Source of the DNA: an uncultured Bacilli bacterium
GTDB taxonomy: Bacteria; Bacillota_I; Bacilli_A; RF39; UBA660
DNA length: 5,199 nt
NCBI GenBank assembly: GCA_934086255.1
Contig: CAKOIB010000066.1
Span: 1 to 5,199 of the forward strand
Reading direction: 5' to 3'
Below are positions 1-4,757 of the stretch, one piece after another; position 1 is the first letter of the stretch, and every line of letters starts with the position of its first letter. The position numbers and the translations under genes were made by a program. Below the pieces are notes generated by a model. It was not told where the DNA came from, did no database searches, and saw nothing but the letters and a program-made list of their open reading frames with translations.

Positions 1-2
1 CC

Positions 3-35
3 CCAATTCAGTATAAAGCCGAATTAGGGTTCTAA
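3..35 (+). CDS. C-terminal tail of a transposase, probably IS3-family OrfB (5' end outside window)
   Basis: Only the last ten codons are visible; they read P-I-Q-Y-K-A-E-L-G-F followed by TAA at 33-35. IS3-family OrfB transposases commonly end in a short motif of the type (S/T)P-(I/V)-(Q/E)-Y-(R/K) close to the stop, and this tail fits it. The sequence just after the stop resembles the right terminal repeat of IS3/IS150-type elements, which supports the call. The catalytic DDE domain lies outside the window, so neither integrity nor activity can be judged. The frame is open at the left edge. Ten residues alone would be weak evidence; the confidence rests on the tail and the terminal repeat occurring together. 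Confidence 0.5.
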   Translation, partial: PIQYKAELGF

Positions 36-49
36 AAATTCTTTTTTAG

Positions 50-74
50 TGTCCACTTTTTATTGACTTATTCA
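50..74 (+). mobile_element. Probable right terminal inverted repeat of an IS3/IS150-type insertion sequence
   Basis: Starting 15 bp after the putative transposase stop, the sequence begins TGTCCAC, continues with a T tract and GAC, and ends in TTCA. From memory this resembles the right ends of IS150-group IS3 elements, which have the form TGTCCAAC, a T tract, then GGGTCAGTNCA. The left end of the element and the target-site duplication are outside the window or cannot be recognised. If real, the element ends about 10 bp beyond the stop codon of the convergent surface-protein gene. It would have replaced whatever terminator that gene had. The exact boundary is uncertain by several bases. Confidence 0.45.
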
Positions 75-83
75 AATCGGTTC

Positions 84-1511
84 TTAATTAAATCTTTTAT
101 TTAGTATAAAACAACTACCTATACCAATAACACATATAAACAAAGTAACAAAACTTATTAAAATACTATCATTAGTATTAGGATTTTCTACATTAACATT
201 TTTAGCAACAATACCATACTCACTCAAATGAGTAGTAGTAAACACAATATAACCATTTTCCACTTTCGCAGGAATAGTTTCTTTAATTTCACCATTTAAA
301 ATATATACAACTTCATACTTATTATATCCCTTTAATTCCTTTGGTAAAGCAATTCTAATCTTCATCTTAGTATTACTAATCTTAACAACTTGATTATTAT
401 TAAGTATATTAATATCCGCTAAAAACTTAACATCCTTATTAGCAAACTTCTTATCAATCTTAATAGGCTTAATATCTAAAACATAACTATCACTAACCTC
501 TTTACTAAAAGTTATAGACCCATCAGTCTTAGAACTACTAACTACTTCCTTAACCTTACCTGAATTACTCTTCCATGTAGCATATAAAACTAAATTCTTA
601 TAAAAAGTACCATCTAATAATGTATCCCTTTCTAAATCATTAGAACTATTCTTATCCCACATTCTCCAATAAACATAAGAATAATTAGTACCACTACCAT
701 CCTTTTTACTATTCCATCCAGTAAAAGTATAACCATTCCTTACAGGAACATAATTATATATAGCCATATCATCACCTGAAGTAGCACCACCTATATAATT
801 ATATTTACCAATAGCTTTTCCATCAATCATACCACCATTAGCATTTAAATTAAGTACATTCGTTGTATCATCAAAAGTATTACTCTTATATAATGCTCTA
901 AGATTAACAGCATCACCATCTTTAAAGAAACTTGAATCAATAGAACTAACTACTTCATTCTTTTCATCAGATCCCCATCCAATAAAAGTAAATCCATCTC
1001 TTACTGCTTTATACTTACTTAAATCCAAAGTCTTAAACTCTGAAGCCTTATAAGTAAGTCTAATAGACTTCTTTGAAGAAACAGTTCCTCCGATTGCATC
1101 AATAGTTATATAATAAGTCCCAGTACCTTTCATCACATCATCAGAAAATTGGGCCCAAACATAATAACCATTAGTATAAGAAACACCATCAAATTCACCA
1201 GAAGAATTAAAATCTGCCTTTGGTATTTCATCAGAAATTATTTCACCAAATATATTTTTACCCCATCCAGTAAACTTTTTTCCCTTATTAAAAGGTTCAA
1301 TTCCTTTAGTAAGATCTGATAATAATGCTTTATCTTCACCTTCATCAAAATCAAACTTTACATACTTAGCATCTTCGCCATTAATGTCTCCTTCAACGGT
1401 ATTAAAAATTATCACATAATTACCGTCATCTTTAATTGTAATTGCATCAACACTTGACATTCCAATTACACCAAATAAAACAGCAAATACAGCTAAAAAT
1501 ATTTTTTTCAT
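84..1511 (-). CDS. Secreted surface protein with three InlB-type (Listeria-Bacteroides) repeats and an NPNTND sorting signal
   Basis: 475 residues. A Sec signal peptide covers residues 1-23 (MKK, hydrophobic core, likely cleavage after V-D-A). Three InlB B-repeat-like modules follow, at about 30-123, 130-210 and 216-316. Each has the hallmark G-(Y/F/K)-x-F-(T/I)-G-W core: FTGW at 80-83, FIGW at 176-179 and FTGW at 263-266. The third closes with ATW at 311-313. Residues 319-440 form a beta-rich domain containing Y-E-V-V-Y and ending in T-H-L-S-E-Y-G, a type often seen in surface proteins of gut Firmicutes. The C-terminus is a sortase signal: NPNTND at 443-448, a hydrophobic segment of about 22 residues, and the tail NKRFN. 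The protein should therefore be exported and attached to the wall. InlB repeats usually mediate adhesion or act as spacers; the ligand is unknown. The ATG is supported by GGAGG (1524-1520) eight bases upstream. The gene lies downstream of, and in the same direction as, the 357-aa membrane protein, with a palindromic site between them. Confidence 0.85.
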   Translation of the reverse strand: MKKIFLAVFAVLFGVIGMSSVDAITIKDDGNYVIIFNTVEGDINGEDAKYVKFDFDEGEDKALLSDLTKGIEPFNKGKKFTGWGKNIFGEIISDEIPKADFNSSGEFDGVSYTNGYYVWAQFSDDVMKGTGTYYITIDAIGGTVSSKKSIRLTYKASEFKTLDLSKYKAVRDGFTFIGWGSDEKNEVVSSIDSSFFKDGDAVNLRALYKSNTFDDTTNVLNLNANGGMIDGKAIGKYNYIGGATSGDDMAIYNYVPVRNGYTFTGWNSKKDGSGTNYSYVYWRMWDKNSSNDLERDTLLDGTFYKNLVLYATWKSNSGKVKEVVSSSKTDGSITFSKEVSDSYVLDIKPIKIDKKFANKDVKFLADINILNNNQVVKISNTKMKIRIALPKELKGYNKYEVVYILNGEIKETIPAKVENGYIVFTTTHLSEYGIVAKNVNVENPNTNDSILISFVTLFICVIGIGSCFILNKRFN

Positions 1512-1519
1512 ATTCTTTT

Positions 1520-1524
1520 CCTCC
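1520..1524 (-). promoter_or_regulatory. Ribosome binding site GGAGG of the surface-protein gene
   Basis: GGAGG on the minus strand lies 8 bases before the ATG at 1511-1509. It fixes this start, which is also the start that gives a complete signal peptide. Confidence 0.8.
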
Positions 1525-1548
1525 TTTTTTTAAGAACAAAACGTCCTC

Positions 1549-1576
1549 TTAATACTAAGTCTAATACACTAAACAA
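1549..1576 (-). promoter_or_regulatory. Possible promoter of the surface-protein gene
   Basis: On the minus strand there is a -35-like TTGTTT (1576-1571), a 16-bp spacer and a -10-like TATTAA (1554-1549). This would start transcription near 1542, about 30 bases before the ATG. The -35 is poor, and other TTGTTT copies lie at 1586-1581 and 1607-1602, so the choice is uncertain. The palindrome at 1596-1618 would be centred near -65 of this start. Confidence 0.35.
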
Positions 1577-1595
1577 TATAAAACAATACACTTAC

Positions 1596-1618
1596 CATCT
1601 AAAACAATGCTTTAGATG
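1596..1618. promoter_or_regulatory. Palindromic operator-like site upstream of the surface-protein gene (copy 1)
   Basis: A 23-bp inverted repeat centred on base 1607 has 10 of 11 pairs complementary, with outer arms CATCTAAA and TTTAGATG. Bases 1600-1623 match 2763-2786 of the larger palindrome at 22 of 24 positions and in the same orientation, including the core AAAACAATG and the flank ATGACAAC. Two copies upstream of different genes suggest one DNA-binding protein, most simply the HTH protein encoded at 2838-4496. On the minus strand no T tract follows the hairpin, so it is not a normal intrinsic terminator for the gene that stops at 1628. It could still shape the mRNA between the two minus-strand genes if they are co-transcribed. 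Confidence 0.6.
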
Positions 1619-1627
1619 ACAACAAAA

Positions 1628-2701
1628 CTACTTTTCAATATAACCATAAACCCTATCTGTATACATCTCATCACTAATACTCTTATACCTTTTTCCATCA
1701 TAATCATCACTAAAACCATTATAAGCTTTATAAATCTCATTAGTCTCCACATCATAAACCCTTTCATATCCAAGCATAGCATCACTTTGTTTTTGGCTCA
1801 TAATATCATAAGACTTACTCCTACTCTCCCAAGCACTCATATAAGAATCAAATGCCCTTTGAATACTAGCATTAATCTCTAAAGCTTGTTTAGTTTGTGC
1901 ATTATTATCATCAATAGTCTTCTTTACATAGCTATCACTAAACTCAATAGAATTAATAGACTTAAGAAGTATATCCTTATAATCAATAAAATCATTCTCA
2001 TTCGTAGTAACACTCATAATATCATAAACCATATAATATAAAATATCCGATCCATTTAAATACTGATTACCAAAATTAACTATCGAAGCAAGAAACAATC
2101 CCTCACCTTTCTTATTGTCATTTCCAGTAAAAGTACCCCTTAAAACCTTACTATCTAAAGCCACACTCTTCATCGAAGCATCACTCTTAAACTCTTCAAT
2201 CTTTTTAAAATCATTATAAACAGGAAACTTAAAATTAGACAAAGTAGTATCAACACTATTCATATACTTACCTATATCATTAAACTTCTTATAAAACCCC
2301 TCAGTAGTTGGATTATCTAAAACAACAGCCTCACTAAATACCTTATACTTAGAATCATTCCCACTTAAATTATAATAATTATTCCAAAACTTCTTTGCAC
2401 TATTACTTTTAAGTAATGGTTGCATCTTAATCATTAAAAAAATCGAATTATTATCCTCATCCGGATCATAAACATGAATAGCATAATAAACCCCACTACC
2501 AGCACTATCGACCTTATAACCATCTGGAACCTTCATACTAAAAACATCATTCTTATAATCAACAAGTTTAATTTTAGAAGCCTTAGACTCAACTATTTTA
2601 ACCTTATCAAAAGACAACACCTTAGAATCTTTTAAACAAAAAAACAATAAAACAAAACCAAGTAATAAAATCACTATAATAATTATATTCTTCTTACTCA
2701 T
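1628..2701 (-). CDS. Membrane-anchored extracytoplasmic protein of unknown function
   Basis: 357 residues; not a family I can name. A short basic start (MSKK) is followed by one strongly hydrophobic segment at residues 5-22, then a long polar region. It is probably held in the membrane by its N-terminus, with the rest outside. Cys22 ends the hydrophobic stretch, but the preceding residues L-F-F are not a proper lipobox, so a lipoprotein is unlikely. The exported part has a domain at about 50-255, including V-P-D-G-Y-K near 58-63, a segment V-Y-Y-A-I-H-V-Y at 71-78 and I-F-L-M-I-K near 87-92. A helical segment at about 265-310 rich in Q, S and A follows. The C-terminal module reads G-Y-E-R-V-Y-D-V-E-T-N-E-I-Y (311-324), Y-N-G-F, then Y-G-Y-I-E-K at the end. 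The start is fixed by GGAGGT (2712-2707) five bases before the ATG. It is transcribed divergently from the HTH regulator gene across a palindrome, and the surface-protein gene follows 116 bp downstream. Confidence 0.8.
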   Translation of the reverse strand: MSKKNIIIIVILLLGFVLLFFCLKDSKVLSFDKVKIVESKASKIKLVDYKNDVFSMKVPDGYKVDSAGSGVYYAIHVYDPDEDNNSIFLMIKMQPLLKSNSAKKFWNNYYNLSGNDSKYKVFSEAVVLDNPTTEGFYKKFNDIGKYMNSVDTTLSNFKFPVYNDFKKIEEFKSDASMKSVALDSKVLRGTFTGNDNKKGEGLFLASIVNFGNQYLNGSDILYYMVYDIMSVTTNENDFIDYKDILLKSINSIEFSDSYVKKTIDDNNAQTKQALEINASIQRAFDSYMSAWESRSKSYDIMSQKQSDAMLGYERVYDVETNEIYKAYNGFSDDYDGKRYKSISDEMYTDRVYGYIEK

Positions 2702-2706
2702 AACAT

Positions 2707-2712
2707 ACCTCC
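2707..2712 (-). promoter_or_regulatory. Ribosome binding site GGAGGT of the 357-aa membrane protein
   Basis: A full Shine-Dalgarno GGAGGT lies 5 bases before the ATG at 2701-2699. An ATG at 2706-2704 is out of frame and runs straight into TGA, so it cannot be the start. Confidence 0.85.
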
Positions 2713-2720
2713 ATAAATAA

Positions 2721-2749
2721 AGTATAATAAAAAGTACTTAACATATCAA
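2721..2749 (-). promoter_or_regulatory. Promoter of the 357-aa membrane-protein gene
   Basis: The minus strand reads TTGATA (2749-2744), a 17-bp spacer and TATACT (2726-2721), a good sigma-A-type match. Transcription would start near 2714, leaving a leader of only about 13 bases that is nearly all ribosome binding site. The -35 box abuts the 43-bp palindrome, whose centre (2770) lies near -55. Confidence 0.65.
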
Positions 2750-2791
2750 TAAAGTTGTCAGATAAAACAATGTTTTAAATGACAACTTTAT
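2749..2791. promoter_or_regulatory. 43-bp near-perfect palindrome between divergent promoters (operator copy 2)
   Basis: The palindrome is centred on base 2770. Of 21 base pairs flanking the centre, 19 are complementary; the two mismatched pairs are 2761/2779 and 2762/2778. The outer arms are AAAGTTGTCA (2751-2760) and TGACAACTTT (2780-2789). The inner part is TAAAACAATGTTTTA (2763-2777), symmetric about its central A. It touches the -35 region of the leftward promoter and overlaps the likely -35 of the rightward regulator promoter. Operators of autoregulated HTH proteins commonly occupy such positions. A terminator role is unlikely because no gene ends here. The size suggests binding by more than one dimer, or by a protein with two DNA-binding domains per chain, which the neighbouring regulator appears to have. 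Confidence 0.7.
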
Positions 2792-2820
2792 AAGTAAAAT
2801 AAATAATTATATAGTATAAT
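2787..2820 (+). promoter_or_regulatory. Promoter of the double-HTH regulator gene
   Basis: Two overlapping -10 candidates are present: TATAGT (2810-2815) and consensus TATAAT (2815-2820). The first has TTTATA (2787-2792) 17 bp upstream, inside the right arm of the palindrome. The second has only a poor -35 (AAGTAA at 2792-2797). A start near 2822-2827 gives a leader of about 11-16 bases. The perfect TATAAT with a weak, operator-covered -35 suits a promoter controlled by the palindrome-binding protein. Confidence 0.6.
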
Positions 2821-2826
2821 AAACAT

Positions 2827-2832
2827 AGGTGA
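2827..2832 (+). promoter_or_regulatory. Ribosome binding site AGGTGA that decides the regulator's start
   Basis: AGGTGA lies 5 bases before ATG 2838-2840. An in-frame GTG at 2829 falls inside this site and has no Shine-Dalgarno of its own at a proper distance, so ATG 2838 is preferred. Confidence 0.7.
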
Positions 2833-2837
2833 TTAAA

Positions 2838-4496
2838 ATGGATTTTAAAGATAAATTAAACTACTATATAAAACAACTTAATATAACATCAAAACAACTA
2901 TCAAACAAATCAAACATATCAGAATCTGTAATAAGTAGATACAAAAAAGGAGAAAGAACTCCTTTAATAAATAGTAATCAATTAAACAACTTAATAAATG
3001 CTTTAAATAATATCAACATAGAAAAAAATAAACCTATTAAAGAAAATATAAAAATAGAATTAGAACAATTAATAAAAAATAAAGATAATTTTAATTATGA
3101 TAATTTAAACACATTAATAAATGAATTAAATATTAATATAAATAAAATGGCTAAATATATAAACTTTGATCAATCACATATATCAAGAATAAGATATGGT
3201 AAATCTAAACCAAGAGACCCTATTAATCTAGCAATAAAAATAGAAAATTATATAAAAGAAAAACATTCATCACAAATAGATAAAGATAAATTAAAAAGTA
3301 TTTTAAAAGAACAAAGTATTGAAAGTTATTTAACAAATACTAATAAACAAGATCAAAAAATAATAAGTTTTTTAGAAAAGTTTAATGATTTTAATTTAAA
3401 CGATTATATAAAAGAAATAAAGTTCGATGAATTAAAAATACCAAACATTCCTTTTTACAAAGCAAAAACTAAAAACTATTATGGTATCGAAGAAATGAAA
3501 CAAGGTGAATTAGATTTTTTTAAAACAACAGTACTTTCTAAAACAAAAAAAGATATATTTATGTATAGTAATATGCCTATGGAAGATATGGCAAAAGATA
3601 TAGATTTTGGTAAAAAATGGATGTTTGCAATAGCATGTTGTTTAAAAAAAGGACTACATCTTAACATAATACATAATTTAGACAGACCTTATAATGAAAT
3701 GATGTTAGGACTACAAAGTTGGATTCCAATATACATGACAGGACAAGTATCACCATATTATTTTAAAAATAATAAAAATAACATTTACAATCAGATCGAC
3801 TACACATCAGAAGTCGCAGCTTTATCCGGTGAATGTATAAACGGGTCACATGATCTTGGAAAGTACTATTTAACAACAAATAAGAAAGAAGTAGAATATT
3901 ATAATAAAAAAACTAACCTTTTATTAAAAAAAGCAAATCCTCTTATGGAAATATATAAAGAAAATAACACTGAAGATTTTAAAAACTTTTTAAAATCTTC
4001 ATATAAAATAAAAACTAAAAGAACTAGAATATATTCTAGTTTACCATTATTTACAATTGAAGATGATACTTTAAAAGATATATTAATAAATAATAAATTA
4101 AAAGAGGAAGAAATAGATAAAATAATTAAATATAAACATGAAGAAGAAAAAGATATGAATGAAATACTAAAAGATAATATAATAAATGATATAATAACCA
4201 AGTTAAATAAAGATGAAACAATTAATTTATCATTAGAAAATATATTTTCTAATGATATAAAATACAATTATAATGATTATTTAAAACATTACGAACAAAC
4301 TATAAAGTATCAAGAAAAAAATAATAATTATAAAGTAACAATTGCTAATAATAAACCATTTAATAATATTACAATAATTATTTTAGAAAATAATTATGTA
4401 ATATTAACTAAAAGTAAAAACCCAACAATTCATTTTGTAATAAAACATGAAAAATTAGTAGATGCTATATCTAATTACAATCCTTTAGTAAAATAA
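2838..4496 (+). CDS. Large XRE-family regulator with two HTH motifs and a conserved C-terminal domain of unknown role
   Basis: 552 residues from ATG 2838; no signal peptide or membrane segment, so cytoplasmic. Residues about 3-55 form an XRE/Cro-type helix-turn-helix with recognition-helix pattern S-E-S-V-I-S-R-Y-K-K-G-E-R-T-P (28-42). A second HTH-like motif follows at about 85-140, with the parallel pattern Q-S-H-I-S-R-I-R-Y-G-K-S-K-P (112-125). Residues about 170-350 resemble the C-terminal region of large XRE regulators I have seen in Clostridia-type genomes: N-Y-Y-G-I-E-E-M (213-220), F-M-Y-S-N-M-P (241-247), I-I-H-N-L-D-R (267-273) and W-I-P-I-Y-M-T-G (295-302). That similarity is from memory. 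The motif set suggests a folded sensing or effector domain, ligand unknown. The last 150 or so residues are Lys/Asn-rich and less distinctive. It lies divergent from the membrane-protein gene across a large palindrome, so autoregulation and control of that gene are likely but inferred. A hairpin terminator begins at its stop. Confidence 0.8.
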   Translation: MDFKDKLNYYIKQLNITSKQLSNKSNISESVISRYKKGERTPLINSNQLNNLINALNNINIEKNKPIKENIKIELEQLIKNKDNFNYDNLNTLINELNININKMAKYINFDQSHISRIRYGKSKPRDPINLAIKIENYIKEKHSSQIDKDKLKSILKEQSIESYLTNTNKQDQKIISFLEKFNDFNLNDYIKEIKFDELKIPNIPFYKAKTKNYYGIEEMKQGELDFFKTTVLSKTKKDIFMYSNMPMEDMAKDIDFGKKWMFAIACCLKKGLHLNIIHNLDRPYNEMMLGLQSWIPIYMTGQVSPYYFKNNKNNIYNQIDYTSEVAALSGECINGSHDLGKYYLTTNKKEVEYYNKKTNLLLKKANPLMEIYKENNTEDFKNFLKSSYKIKTKRTRIYSSLPLFTIEDDTLKDILINNKLKEEEIDKIIKYKHEEEKDMNEILKDNIINDIITKLNKDETINLSLENIFSNDIKYNYNDYLKHYEQTIKYQEKNNNYKVTIANNKPFNNITIIILENNYVILTKSKNPTIHFVIKHEKLVDAISNYNPLVK

Positions 4497-4519
4497 AAAG
4501 ACTTAATAAGTCTTTTTTT
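4495..4519. terminator. Bidirectional intrinsic terminator between convergent genes
   Basis: A 10-bp stem, AAAAAGACTT (4495-4504) with AAGTCTTTTT (4508-4517), and a 3-base loop AAT. A T tract follows on the plus strand to 4519. The symmetric A/T arms also give a hairpin with a T run on the minus strand. It should therefore end the regulator transcript (the stem overlaps the TAA) and the convergent lectin-fold gene, whose stop lies about 77 bp away. Confidence 0.85.
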
Positions 4520-4557
4520 AAGCATCAATTATTTATCTCAAAAACAATTTGTTTCTC

Positions 4558-4573
4558 CCCTGTTCCGACAGAG
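4558..4573 (-). repeat. Small hairpin just downstream of the putative DGR variable region
   Basis: The minus strand reads CTCTGT, loop CGGA, ACAGGG. This is a 6-bp stem with one T-G wobble (four contiguous Watson-Crick pairs next to the loop) and a 4-base loop, 23 bp past the stop codon of the lectin-fold gene. No T tract follows, so it is not a terminator. In the Bordetella phage DGR a hairpin/cruciform a few bases after the variable region aids target recognition, and this one is in the right place. The stem is short and could occur by chance. Confidence 0.35.
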
Positions 4574-4757
4574 CAAGACTGGACTTCGAAAGACCCTAAG
4601 CGCCAGCCCCAAGAAGGACTGCGCGGGCGGAGCAGCCATCGCTAGCGTAACCGCGGCTGCCGCCGAAGCCGAAGGCACCGGCGTTAGCACCAGAATTGCA
4701 GGTACCGCCGCGCAGAACCCAAGGGTTGCCAAAGTACACGAAGGCGGCGTAATCTGA
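4574..4757 (-). other. Putative DGR variable region (VR) with 3' homology segment
   Basis: Going down the minus strand, composition changes abruptly near 4757, inside W-Y-S-D-Y, from AT-rich to GC-rich codons such as GCC, GTG, CTG and GGC. From 4712 to 4623, thirty consecutive codons end in C or T. Codons at positions expected to vary include ACC, TGC, AAT, TCT, GGC, AGC, CGC, TAC, GAT and GCC. All can be reached from AAC or AAT by changing only the first two bases. That is the signature of adenine-specific mutagenesis templated by a DGR. NNY codons also cannot become stops. The GC-rich, mostly invariant stretch from about 4622 past the stop to about 4574 would be the initiation-of-mutagenic-homology segment. 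No template repeat or reverse transcriptase is in the window. Both boundaries are estimates. Confidence 0.65.

Noticed and set aside
1..29. Inverted repeat CCCCAATTC / GAATTAGGG as a terminator or regulatory hairpin
   Set aside because: It has an 11-base loop and one mismatch, and it lies within the probable transposase coding tail, so chance is the likelier explanation.
1596..1618. Intrinsic terminator for the membrane-protein gene
   Set aside because: The hairpin is AT-rich and no T tract follows on the minus strand. The close match to the palindrome in the divergent promoter region favours an operator.
1616..1882. 88-codon plus-strand open frame inside the membrane-protein gene
   Set aside because: Antisense shadow of low complexity (Ile/Thr/Leu-rich) in AT-rich DNA. 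No ribosome binding site and no recognisable motif.
2636..2701. Lipoprotein signal in the 357-aa membrane protein (Cys22)
   Set aside because: The residues before Cys are L-F-F, without the small residue expected at -1, and the segment reads better as a plain membrane anchor.
2829..2837. GTG at 2829 as the regulator's start
   Set aside because: It lies inside the AGGTGA ribosome binding site and adds only three residues. ATG 2838 has the correct spacing.
3479..4267. Two minus-strand open frames (3479-3667 and 3899-4267) within the regulator gene
   Set aside because: Both are antisense to a well-supported coding region. The Ser/Ile/Phe-rich content mirrors Lys/Asn/Asp codons of the real gene.
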